Assembly (NCBI RefSeq): GCF_002161235.1
Contig: NZ_NFHE01000002.1
Span: forward strand, 1-64,000
Direction of reading: 5' to 3'
DNA: 64,000 nucleotides
Origin: Pseudoflavonifractor sp. An85
GTDB lineage: Bacteria > Bacillota > Clostridia > Oscillospirales > Oscillospiraceae
The translations under genes and the position numbers were made by a program. Below the pieces are notes generated by a model. The model saw only the letters and a list, made by a program, of their open reading frames with translations, searched no databases and was not told where the DNA came from. Shown piece by piece: positions 46,082 to 52,978 of the stretch (positions are counted from its first letter, which is position 1; every line of letters begins with the position of its first letter).

Positions 46082-46540
46082 ATGGTCTATACGTTGAAGC
46101 TGACTAAAAACAATGGTTCTGTTGAGGAACACACATTTGACCAGAGGGCGGTTATTGCCAGTGAAGACAATCCGCATATCATCTGCTTTCCCTATCTGGA
46201 TAGGGACACAGGAATGCACATGGTGAGTGTGGAGTATGTAAAGAGGCTCACAGGGGACATGATACACCCAATAGAGCCGGGATATATTGTCTTTGAGGCC
46301 AGCACTACAAAGAGAGTTCAACTTTATAACCGCAACGACGATGGTACACTGGGGCGTGAAATTGAGTACACCAGCCAGAGACTGACACGGTTGTGCCTGG
46401 AGCATAACGAGAATACCACCGTCAGACAAGCCGCCGTGTTGACTATGCTAGAGGCTGATGGAGACATTACAAAGTTGTCGAGAGATATGGCTATCACAGA
46501 GGATGGCATATGGAAAACTATCGCTAGAATGGGCGTGTAG
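46082..46540 (+). CDS. hypothetical protein of the mobile element
   Basis: This 152-residue protein starts at ATG 46082 after GAGGGGTTGAAT. The first 85 residues are beta-rich (YTLKLTKNNGSVEEHTFDQRAVIA, HMVSVEYVKRLTGDMI, GYIVFEASTTKRVQLYNR). The last 60 are helical and could form a winged helix (RQAAVLTMLEADGDITKLSRDMAITEDGIWKTIARMGV). No family recognised. It is the first rightward gene from the left end and may be a regulator, but that is only from the helical ending. Confidence 0.6.
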   Translation: MVYTLKLTKNNGSVEEHTFDQRAVIASEDNPHIICFPYLDRDTGMHMVSVEYVKRLTGDMIHPIEPGYIVFEASTTKRVQLYNRNDDGTLGREIEYTSQRLTRLCLEHNENTTVRQAAVLTMLEADGDITKLSRDMAITEDGIWKTIARMGV

Positions 46541-46557
46541 AGCAACAATACAAAAAT

Positions 46558-46585
46558 AGCCGCCTTGTACTATGACAGGGCGGCT
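46558..46585. terminator. terminator between converging small genes
   Basis: AGCCGCC / GGCGGCT stem with a 14-nt loop, followed by a short T-run rightward; the A-rich side gives T residues leftward. Confidence 0.6.
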
Positions 46586-46765
46586 TTACTTATCCGTTGG
46601 GGAATCTTCCATGTTTGCCAGTGCATAAGAGATCATTTGATTGATTAACTCGTTTCTACTGATTTCAATGGCGGCGGCTTTAGCGTCAACAATCTGGAGG
46701 ATATTTGTGGGAATGCGAAGAGAGATAACTTCTTTCTCTGGTTTGCGTGCTATAAATTTTTCCAA
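46586..46765 (-). CDS. ribbon-helix-helix protein (59 residues)
   Basis: A short gene read on the minus strand from TTG 46763-46765 (AAGGCGGTG before it) to TAA 46586-46588. The product starts MEKFIARKPEKEVISLRIP, the strand of an Arc/MetJ-type fold. It continues NILQIVDAKAAAIEISRNELINQMISYALANME, two helices with the SRNELINQ turn typical of RHH repressors. It probably binds DNA as a dimer and may control the element or act as an antitoxin; no toxin gene is adjacent. The size and fold fit mobile-element regulators. Confidence 0.65.
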   Translation of the reverse strand: MEKFIARKPEKEVISLRIPTNILQIVDAKAAAIEISRNELINQMISYALANMEDSPTDK

Positions 46766-46863
46766 TTATTTCACCGCCTTATGTTGATTATTGTAGTCTA
46801 TTCTGATAATATGGAATATATTCAAAATTAGATATTGAAAATAGAATATATAGGGGTGTAAGA

Positions 46864-47508
46864 ATGAGACAAAAAGGATTAGCTGGTATTCTGGCAGTAT
46901 TGTTTATTGTTGGAACGTGTGGATGTGCTACTGGTTCTGAGAAAAAGGATGAAAACAATCTCTCCATTGTTTTGTCAACCAATGCGGTGGAAGTTTCAGT
47001 TGAGGAATCCGTAGAAATTACATATGTACTTATGCCGGAAAACAGCGAGAAACAGACGGTAGAATGGAAGTCCACAGATGAGACGATTGCCATAGTTGAT
47101 GATTCTGGGGTTGTTACAGGTGTAGCGGTGGGAGAGACAAATATCATTGCTTCTTGTGGGGATGATGTTTTTGCTACATGTGCTGTGACCGTAAAGGAAA
47201 AATCTGCGTATGAACGACTGGACGACAAGGAGCAAGAGTTAGTTGATGCATTGCTGGCAAATATCAATGTATTTTATGACCCAAGTTCAGTCTCTATTGT
47301 GTATGCATATCTGTCTGCCAATGGAACATGGAATATTACAGTGCGGGCGCACAATCAAATGGGTGGGTATTCAGAACAAGATTATGATTTGAAGCCGGAT
47401 GGCACAATTGAGGAGCCAATATTCAACCATGTAGAGATGCCGGGCAATGAAGATTATAACTATGATTTGATTAACGAAGCCATTGCTGAGTACACACAGG
47501 GTGCATAA
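46864..47508 (+). CDS. lipoprotein with bacterial Ig-like (BIG2) domain
   Basis: This 214-residue protein has an N-terminal lipoprotein signal (LAGILAVLFIVGTCGC, Cys near residue 20). Residues about 30-115 form a BIG2-like Ig fold with its typical end (VEWKSTDETIAIVDDSGVVTGVAVGETNIIASCGDDVFATCAVTV). Residues 120-214 form a second domain (VDALLANINVFYDPSSVSIVYAYLSANGTWNITVRAHN) without recognised family. A surface-exposed accessory protein on a mobile element could serve adhesion, exclusion or host interaction; none is shown by the sequence. Confidence 0.75.
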   Translation: MRQKGLAGILAVLFIVGTCGCATGSEKKDENNLSIVLSTNAVEVSVEESVEITYVLMPENSEKQTVEWKSTDETIAIVDDSGVVTGVAVGETNIIASCGDDVFATCAVTVKEKSAYERLDDKEQELVDALLANINVFYDPSSVSIVYAYLSANGTWNITVRAHNQMGGYSEQDYDLKPDGTIEEPIFNHVEMPGNEDYNYDLINEAIAEYTQGA

Positions 47509-47682
47509 TGCTCTACAATTATGGACGGCAGAAATATGGTTTAGTAAAGTGGCTATAATGTTCCTATTTGTTTTTCTGGATATGTCCGAAAATTGAAGGG
47601 TATTTACGGAGAATTGAAGTGTGCGAAATACGCCCCACCTGTTATTCTGGTATCAGAGACAGGAAAGGGGCGTGTTTCTTTT

Positions 47683-48279
47683 ATGGAGAGCCGTACATAC
47701 TACTATGCCAGAGTTTCAAGCCAGTCGCAGAATCTAGATCGGCAGATTGCGGCGTTTAAGGCCATGGGGGCATCAGACCGGGACATTATCACCGACAAGG
47801 AAAGTGGGAAGGATTTGCAGAGGTCGGGCTACCAGGCGTTGAAAAATGCCATGCTACGCCGTGGAGATACCCTTGTTGTAAAGTCATTGGATAGACTGAG
47901 CCGAAACAAGAATGATATTAAGCTGGAGTTGCAGCATTTCAAAGAGAACGGCATACGGTTAAAGGTTCTGGATTTGCCCACAACGCTCATAGACTACCCA
48001 ACAGGGCAGGAATGGGTGCTGGATATGATAAACAACATTTTGGTGGAAGTACTTGCCTCCATTGCCCAGCAGGAGCGGGAGACGATTCGCCAGAGACAAG
48101 CGGAGGGAATTGTGGCAGCGAGGGAGAAGGGGAAGCGGTTCGGTAGGCCCCCAGCACAGAAACCGGACAACTGGAATACTGTCATAGAGCGGTGGAGGGC
48201 CGGAGAGATCACAGCGGTGGAGGCCATGCGGCAAACAGGCATGAAGAAAAGCACGTTCTACAAGTTGACACAAAGTTGA
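47683..48279 (+). CDS. small serine recombinase (resolvase/invertase family)
   Basis: This 198-residue protein starts at ATG 47683. The N-terminal catalytic domain has YYARVSSQSQNLDRQIAAF (catalytic Ser), ITDKESGKDLQRSGYQAL, DTLVVKSLDRLSRNKNDIKLEL and EVLASIAQQERETIRQRQAEGI. The C-terminus is a short HTH (ITAVEAMRQTGMKKSTFYKL). This is the resolvase/invertase class, distinct from the large recombinase at the right end. It may resolve cointegrates or invert DNA within the element. No inverted pair of target sites was found. Confidence 0.88.
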   Translation: MESRTYYYARVSSQSQNLDRQIAAFKAMGASDRDIITDKESGKDLQRSGYQALKNAMLRRGDTLVVKSLDRLSRNKNDIKLELQHFKENGIRLKVLDLPTTLIDYPTGQEWVLDMINNILVEVLASIAQQERETIRQRQAEGIVAAREKGKRFGRPPAQKPDNWNTVIERWRAGEITAVEAMRQTGMKKSTFYKLTQS

Positions 48280-48298
48280 AGGATAAATTTCAAAAAAA

Positions 48299-48328
48299 CA
48301 ATGGTGGGGCCATTACACCCCACCATTT
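48299..48328. terminator. terminator between converging genes
   Basis: AATGGTGGGG / CCCCACCATT stem with a short loop and A/T-rich flanks. Confidence 0.7.
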
Positions 48329-48332
48329 GCCT

Positions 48333-48434
48333 TTATATGTCGCCCAGCTTTAGAAAGATCAACCCAAGGAGAGCCAGAAGAGGAGAAATTCCCAGAAGAC
48401 AAGCCAAAAGTAACGCTTTTAACAATTTTCCCAT
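48333..48434 (-). CDS. tiny single-helix membrane protein (33 residues)
   Basis: A 33-codon gene on the minus strand from ATG 48432-48434 to TAA 48333-48335, with AAAGGGTG just upstream. The product is MGKLLKALLLACLLGIS followed by PLLALLGLIFLKLGDI: two basic residues, then one long hydrophobic helix broken by Pro. The organisation resembles type I toxin peptides or small regulatory membrane peptides. It follows another small membrane protein gene in the same direction. Confidence 0.5.
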   Translation of the reverse strand: MGKLLKALLLACLLGISPLLALLGLIFLKLGDI

Positions 48435-48447
48435 AAGTTACACCCTT

Positions 48448-48642
48448 TCAAAGTATGACATGATGTTTTGTGGTCAGCAGGTACAACCCTAGCGGTATGG
48501 TAAATAGGAGGGCTGTAGCATCTCTTTGTTCTGGTGTTGTGCCGCTGGAGGCCAGCCAGAGCATGAGGCTGCTGATTGCTAGGAGACACAGCCCCATTGC
48601 TCTTTGCTGGATGTACAGGCGGCGTAGTGTTCTACGCCCCAT
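48448..48642 (-). CDS. small two-helix membrane protein
   Basis: This 64-residue protein starts at the ATG at 48640-48642, behind GGAGGGGTAACAC and 3 bp after the SprT-like gene's stop. A basic N-terminus (GRRTLRRLYIQQR) is followed by two hydrophobic helices (AMGLCLLAISSLMLWLA and ATALLFTIPLGLYLL) and a short His-containing tail. No family recognised. It is translationally coupled to the SprT-like gene. Confidence 0.55.
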   Translation of the reverse strand: MGRRTLRRLYIQQRAMGLCLLAISSLMLWLASSGTTPEQRDATALLFTIPLGLYLLTTKHHVIL

Positions 48643-48645
48643 GTG

Positions 48646-49305
48646 TTACCCCTCCACCATTTTTACCATGCAATCACCACAGATCAGGTTGATTGCCTTG
48701 CCGCTTCTTGCAATGTTGCCGCACCGGGGGCAAACATAGCGGTGGTTGTGGTTGGGACGTGGAGCAGATACAGGAGTTCCACCCTCTGCTGCACGGTTTC
48801 CGGTTGGAATAGCGGATAAACCGGGGACGTTGCGGCACAGCTCGATTTCACGAAACTCATCGTGGAGCAAAACCCAGTCCAGAAGCCTATCAGATAGGAC
48901 GCTGGAAGTATCAGACCACCCATATTTTTCGGTTCTGGTACAGATCAGGCCGTGGGCCTCTGCGGTTGCTCTGAACACCTTGGAATGATATGTTCCACCC
49001 CTGGAGGTATCGAAGATGTTATGTTGCAGATTCAAAAGGTGACAGCTCTCATGGATGAGGCTGGATACTATCAGCTCCAGAGGGCGGCTGAGATAGCTGG
49101 AAGAGATGTTCAGCTCCCGGCGCTTTACATCCTTTCCACATTCCCAAATGGGTTCCACGGAGACATGGGCATATGCCCTCGCAGTGGGAACAACGGTGAT
49201 GGTTGGCATCTCCAGTTCATCATCAAAAAAGTCGTGGTTGATTGCCCGGAACATCCGCTCGATTTGGTTGGTGAGGCGGGACATGGAAGTTACTTGTTTC
49301 GGCAT
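48646..49305 (-). CDS. SprT-like zinc metalloprotease domain protein
   Basis: This 219-residue protein starts at ATG 49303-49305 behind AAAGGGAGC. The zincin motif is LIHESCHLLN (HExxH), with further His residues in QHNIFDTSRGGTYHSKVF. A C-terminal zinc ribbon (YVCPRCGNIARSGKAINLICGDC) follows, as in SprT/Spartan proteins that cut DNA-protein crosslinks. SprT-like genes occur on many conjugative and phage elements with unknown purpose. It may act on protein blocks during element transfer or replication. Confidence 0.85.
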   Translation of the reverse strand: MPKQVTSMSRLTNQIERMFRAINHDFFDDELEMPTITVVPTARAYAHVSVEPIWECGKDVKRRELNISSSYLSRPLELIVSSLIHESCHLLNLQHNIFDTSRGGTYHSKVFRATAEAHGLICTRTEKYGWSDTSSVLSDRLLDWVLLHDEFREIELCRNVPGLSAIPTGNRAAEGGTPVSAPRPNHNHRYVCPRCGNIARSGKAINLICGDCMVKMVEG

Positions 49306-49445
49306 GGTGTACGCTCCCTTTCAAAAAATTGTAGTTGATTCAATGGGAGCGGGCGGTTATACTAATGGCACCCGCTCCCGTGATTGGGTGAGTGGTGTAG
49401 AGGTCTGCTATCTAAACTTTGGTCGGTTGGGGTAGCAGGCTTCTT

Positions 49446-49724
49446 TTATTTGCTGATGGAAAAGCGTTTGCTCTGGGTCTGCTTGATGTACGCCGTGTAG
49501 ACCTGGGGAAGAGCTTTTTTGAAGGCAGTGGTATCAAAACGCGGGGTTAGTACGCTTGTGTATCGTATGATGTGAGTACCTACGGCCAACTCTTCAAGGC
49601 CCATGCTGTCCATGTGGCGTTTGAGTTCATCTTTGATACCTTCAATCTCTGCTTTCAGCTCTTCCATGAGTTCCTCCAACTCCTCCAGTTCCGTGATTCG
49701 AGAGGTGAGTTCCATTGTTGACAT
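49446..49724 (-). CDS. hypothetical coiled-coil protein, phage Gp157-like shape
   Basis: This 92-residue protein starts at ATG 49722-49724, 6 nt after AAAGGAAG; two in-frame alternatives lie further upstream. A long coiled coil (ITELEELEELMEELKAEIEGIKDELKRHMDSMGLEEL) precedes a beta end (VGTHIIRYTSVLTPRFDTTAFKKALPQVYTAYIKQ). That pattern resembles the siphophage Gp157 family or Gam-like accessory proteins. It is the first gene of the leftward operon that includes the SprT-like gene. Confidence 0.55.
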   Translation of the reverse strand: MSTMELTSRITELEELEELMEELKAEIEGIKDELKRHMDSMGLEELAVGTHIIRYTSVLTPRFDTTAFKKALPQVYTAYIKQTQSKRFSISK

Positions 49725-49897
49725 ATACATCTTCCTTTCTGTCTTGGGGTGAACGGGCGATGGTGGGCATTGCATCTGTGACTGCCATTTGCAGGTTCCT
49801 GTGCATCCTGTACCATTCTTGCCTTGCATTCTTATCTACTTGCGATTGCTTTCGAGTGACTACCTTGGCCCGTCCGGTGTTCCCTTGCTGTGATTAC

Positions 49898-49926
49898 ATG
49901 ATACTACGTACGTAGTGATTTGTAAA
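49898..49926 (-). promoter_or_regulatory. leftward promoter with a palindrome in its spacer
   Basis: Minus strand: -35 TTTACA (49921-49926), 17-bp spacer, -10 TATCAT (49898-49903). The perfect 14-bp palindrome ACTACGTACGTAGT (49903-49916) fills most of the spacer and is a probable repressor site. Confidence 0.65.
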
Positions 49927-49944
49927 TTGACAGAAAAAACAAAA

Positions 49945-50003
49945 TGCGTACGTAGTTATTGGTGAAAATAACTATGTACGCAGTATGATGCAAGTGGTAT
50001 ACT
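49945..50003 (+). promoter_or_regulatory. rightward promoter overlapped by a 16-bp inverted repeat operator
   Basis: Arms 49945-49960 and 49967-49982 are complementary with one mismatch, and each contains TAC/TGTACG-type half sites like those in the neighbouring palindrome. The right arm covers the predicted -35 (TGTACG, 49975-49980) of a promoter whose -10 is TATACT (49998-50003). Confidence 0.62.
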
Positions 50004-50022
50004 GGGTCAGAGGTGATATACA

Positions 50023-50259
50023 ATGAAAGAAACAAGCGCAAAGGCCAAATATGACATTGAATATGCAAAAAATAAGATTAAGCGTGTACCGCTGGATATG
50101 CAAAAGTCGGATTATGAAAAATTGCAAGCTGCGGCAAATGCGGCAGGGGAAAAAATCAATGCATATATAAAGAAAGCGATTGCAGAGCGGATGGAGCGTG
50201 AGCAAGCACAGGTGGGGGGTGGTTTTGGTTTTTCGGCTGAGAATCCAGAGAAAAATTGA
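50023..50259 (+). CDS. ribbon-helix-helix DNA-binding protein
   Basis: This 78-residue protein starts at ATG 50023 behind AGAGGTGATATACA. The fold is KIKRVPLDMQKSDYEKLQAAANAAGEKINAYIKKAIAERME: a strand, a helix and a second helix of an RHH repressor. It is typical of small clostridial mobile-element proteins of this type. A Gly-rich tail follows. It lies directly downstream of the TACGTA palindromes and is the most likely protein to bind them and repress both divergent promoters. Confidence 0.72.
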   Translation: MKETSAKAKYDIEYAKNKIKRVPLDMQKSDYEKLQAAANAAGEKINAYIKKAIAERMEREQAQVGGGFGFSAENPEKN

Positions 50260-50295
50260 GGTTGTCGGTTCATCGTATTTACAGCCTTGTAAAAA

Positions 50296-50356
50296 TAAGC
50301 TGCGGTCACTGGTGAGGGATGGTATTCCTTCTCGGTGATCGTGGCTTTTCTTTTTT
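50296..50356 (+). terminator. terminator after the RHH gene
   Basis: A long imperfect stem (AAGC...GGTCAC...GAGGG with CCTTCTC...GGTGATC...GCTT) is followed by a run of T residues (50346-50356). Confidence 0.65.
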
Positions 50357-50370
50357 GGGGGACACTATAA

Positions 50371-50645
50371 AGCATCTGAGAGGCCACAGAATACGATTTG
50401 AGGACTATGAGTGTAGTTCACCAGAATAACGCTCGTGATGCGTGTGGAGCCTCTGAGAGCGAAATAGAAGGTGTTTTGATGCGCATGGACAGTGACGGAG
50501 ATATACAATGGCCGTAAAGGCCTGTGAGAGGCCGCTGGAGATGTTTCTGACGTGTTTTGGTGTCCTGTGTACGTCTGTGCATAGATTGACCGTGTAGAGG
50601 CTCTGAGAGCCAAATAGATGGCATGACGTAGTTTGTACGATGTGA
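50371..50645 (+). repeat. four spaced CTCTGAGAG hairpin repeats
   Basis: Repeated core YTSTGAGAGS occurs near 50374, 50451, 50521 and 50602, about 70-82 bp apart. Two copies are clean hairpins: GGCCT-gtgag-AGGCC (50519-50533) and GGCTC-tga-GAGCC (50600-50612). After three of the cores the sequence is loosely similar (AAATAGA.GG or CTGGAGATG). No gene is present. Confidence 0.55.
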
Positions 50646-50724
50646 GTATGTGATAGAAACCTATTTGACATGGAGGGCAGGTAATAAGTTGGGGTATATC
50701 TCAACGGTTTGGACGGGGGTTGCA

Positions 50725-51050
50725 GGTTTGCGGTAATAGAGGGGGTAGTCAGTTTACGGTTAAAAGTAGGGTCCCCGGTTTGTGGTTATGGGTGTGGGGT
50801 TCGCAGTTTGCGGGTGGGGGTAATGGGGGCTGTGGGTTTGCGGTTATGTATGCGGAGCCCCAAGCGGTGGCGGGGGTAGCCACTTTGCGGTTAGGGACGT
50901 GGAGGGTCACTCCCTGGCGGTATAATCTGGGACACCAGACCCCAGCACCCAGACCAGGGGGTTGCACCCTTGCGGTTATGTTGGGAGGTTGGCTCCAAAT
51001 TAAATACCAGGACAAAAGATTGGGGGGTGGTAGGTTAGCGGTTAGGAAAG
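50725..51050 (+). repeat. array of about nine GTTTGCGGTTATG direct repeats
   Basis: Close variants of GTTTGCGGTTATG start near 50726, 50752, 50778, 50805, 50835, 50883, 50914, 50969 and 51033. The first five are 26-30 bp apart, then spacing widens. The intervening DNA is G-rich (GGGGGTA, GGGTGTGGGG). It resembles an iteron array or a multi-site regulator platform. No real gene covers it. Confidence 0.65.
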
Positions 51051-51085
51051 GGCAGTTGTCCAAAAGAGAAAGGAGGTGAAGATTT

Positions 51086-51298
51086 TTGAAGGATGATATA
51101 ACAGCAAATTTAGATTTTATATGCGCTTGTTGCGGCAGGCCGGATACCATAGCCTCCACCGTAACTCTCCAGGTCAATTATGGCTCTATTTATGATGGGG
51201 AGCGGGTGAAAATCCCCTTGTGTGGGAGGTGTTTTGATAATCTGTACGGGAAACTGAGGGGACATCCGTATATTACGCCCTTGGAAAGTGAGTTTTAA
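51086..51298 (+). CDS. small Cys-rich protein of the mobile element
   Basis: This 70-residue protein starts at TTG 51086 after AAAGGAGGTGAAGATTT. A CACCGR and a CGRC pair (CACCGRPDTI...IPLCGRCFDNLYGKL) could bind one zinc. Similar short proteins without known function occur on clostridial elements. It lies immediately downstream of the repeat array. Confidence 0.55.
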   Translation: MKDDITANLDFICACCGRPDTIASTVTLQVNYGSIYDGERVKIPLCGRCFDNLYGKLRGHPYITPLESEF

Positions 51299-51793
51299 CG
51301 ATTGCAATAAAGAAAATTGTCCAATATCTGGCCGTAATAACCATTATTTAGGAGAATCTTTAGTTTATAAAAGAATTTTGGACACATTTTCGCGGGGGCA
51401 TGTCCCCCATTGCTCATATGCACTATCGTGTTGTCTTCATAGCTCTCTTGTCTTAGTTTAATAACTATATTGTTATATATCTCTTATCTCTCTTTCTCTT
51501 TTAGGACCATGTCCAGAAAACCCTTGTGGGTCATGGGTTTTCCATGCTATTACTTCACACATACTGTACACACTCTGTGTCACGGGAAAATTTTTGATTA
51601 AAATTATGAACTTTTCAAGGTACAAACCCGACTTTCTCAGTGACAGGAACTGGTCTTCTGCGTCTACCCAATCCAGTCGGTAGGAGGGACTAGCCTATAC
51701 GTCTATCCAGACCAGTCGACAGGAGGTGGTAACATAGCTTGCATGAACAAAAACATTCATTTTTCATGTGTATAACTGAAAGGAGTGCCAAAA
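51299..51793 (+). other. AT-rich non-coding gap with paired 27-bp repeats
   Basis: No gene is seen in 495 bp. A repeated 27-bp unit, CGTCTAYCCARWCCAGTCGRYAGGAGG in consensus form, occurs at 51661-51687 and 51700-51726, spaced 39 bp. CTGGTC and GACCAG segments around them allow pairing, so a folded leader RNA is possible. A CGGGGGCATGTCCCCC palindrome lies near 51393-51408. The region could hold a transfer origin or a regulator RNA; neither is proven. Confidence 0.5.
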
Positions 51794-52618
51794 ATGACAG
51801 AATTACAACCAAATGAATCTAGAACAAGAATTGTTGATGTAAGGGAGGGAAGGATAGAGTACACGATTAAAGCGAGTGGAACGAAAGACTATTTTAGTTA
51901 TGATGAAATCCTGTATAGAGTTCTTTGTTCAAATATCTTGAAACCATACTGTGGCAAAGATGGAAGGTCTAGGGTAAAAGTTTATAACAATGGGAGGGAT
52001 GAAAATTTTCTGTTGTATGATGTAGCAATGGCATGCTATATGGGAGTTGTCAAAGAAGATACGTTTTTGGAGGATATGTTTGAATATCGAAAACACAAGA
52101 TCGATAGAGACCTTGTTGTAGATCATGCGGATGGAAACGAGAGCAATAATACCAAATATAATATTTCGCTGATGACTAGAGAGGCAAACAATCAAAAAGG
52201 GAGGATTGTATCTAGGTTTCGCAGGCCGTTTATCGTGGTTCCGTGTTATGTCGATGGAATCTATCGTGTGCGTTTTCAGGTGACAACACACATGGATGTG
52301 CTGATTGCAGCGGTAAACCGTTTTTTGTTTCAAAAAGGGAAAGGGTGCATATTAGGCAATCCAGAGAGTACACTGGTACAAAATCTATACTGCGATAACG
52401 AATACGACTTCTTTGCATTGCTAAACCACATTGCTGATAGGAACATACGATATGCTGGAATAGAGGTAGTTCAGAGACAGAGGACAGGCAGAGGATGGAG
52501 AAAAACAAGTGAGAGTTGCTTTCTGGATGATGTTTTGACTTCCATGCAGGCACAAGAGTGTTTGGCAAAAGAGCCGCTACATATGTTTGACAGGTTCACA
52601 ATTCAAAATGAGCTGTGA
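51794..52618 (+). CDS. HNH endonuclease-like protein
   Basis: This 274-residue protein starts at ATG 51794 behind AAAGGAGTGCCAAAA. The central VVDHADGNESNNTKYNISLMTREANNQKG is an HNH motif of the type in phage and intron-encoded homing endonucleases (DHxDGNxxNN..N). About 110 residues before it resemble a DNA-contact domain (YFSYDEILYRVLCSNI). The C-terminal 120 residues are unassigned. It may be a selfish homing enzyme within the element or part of its defence cargo. Confidence 0.7.
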   Translation: MTELQPNESRTRIVDVREGRIEYTIKASGTKDYFSYDEILYRVLCSNILKPYCGKDGRSRVKVYNNGRDENFLLYDVAMACYMGVVKEDTFLEDMFEYRKHKIDRDLVVDHADGNESNNTKYNISLMTREANNQKGRIVSRFRRPFIVVPCYVDGIYRVRFQVTTHMDVLIAAVNRFLFQKGKGCILGNPESTLVQNLYCDNEYDFFALLNHIADRNIRYAGIEVVQRQRTGRGWRKTSESCFLDDVLTSMQAQECLAKEPLHMFDRFTIQNEL

Positions 52619-52651
52619 AGGGAAAACGTAACAACTTTTTTTGTAACCGTA

Positions 52652-52680
52652 TTGACATATTGCACAAAATGTGATAATAG
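52652..52680 (+). promoter_or_regulatory. promoter close to a tiny repeat ORF
   Basis: -35 TTGACA (52652-52657), 17-bp spacer, -10 TAATAG (52675-52680). The -10 is only 3 bp before an ATG. Confidence 0.55.
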
Positions 52681-52683
52681 AAT

Positions 52684-52839
52684 ATGTGCAAAATGAATAA
52701 TAAACGCACAAAAAAAGAGAACAAAGTGATGCAAAAAGACCAGAGATATACGCCTTGTTATGATAAAATGCTGAAAAAAAGAGAGCATAATGAGGCAAAA
52801 TATCGGAAATATATACCTTGTTATGATGAAATGCTGTAA
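52684..52839 (+). CDS. 51-residue protein built from two repeats, possibly leaderless
   Basis: Frame from ATG 52684 (or ATG 52693) to TAA 52837-52839. The product contains the repeat RYTPCYDKMLKKREHNEAKY followed by KYIPCYDEML. It is encoded by two similar DNA units of about 62 bp (near 52719 and 52781). There is no ribosome-binding site, but a promoter -10 ends 3 bp before the ATG, so a leaderless message is possible. Lys, Tyr and Cys dominate; function unknown. It could be non-coding tandem DNA instead. Confidence 0.4.
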   Translation: MCKMNNKRTKKENKVMQKDQRYTPCYDKMLKKREHNEAKYRKYIPCYDEML

Positions 52840-52978
52840 AACGGGACATTACAGCCCATATTGTTACTTTGGACATATCAAACACTGCATACGACATAAA
52901 AGTTCCGATAAGTAGTGCAGTGTTTCAAATCCTAGTCGGAGGCGGGAGAGTAACAGTGCTATTTTGAAAGGAGTATCA
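52840..52978 (+). other. short gap with a 10-bp inverted repeat
   Basis: AAACACTGCA (52880-52889) and TGCAGTGTTT (52916-52925) are perfect complements with a 26-nt loop, about 54 bp before the next gene. It is a candidate operator for the recombinase operon. Confidence 0.5.

Noticed and set aside
50720-51079. 119-codon rightward frame over the GTTTGCGGTTATG array
   Set aside because: The composition follows the repeats (Gly, Val, Trp, Arg), there is no ribosome-binding site, and the repeat units are not multiples of three, so the repeats explain the open frame better.
52719-52841. Possible CRISPR-like direct repeats
   Set aside because: Only two units of about 62 bp occur with no spacer and with many differences; they lie within a small reading frame and no cas gene is nearby.
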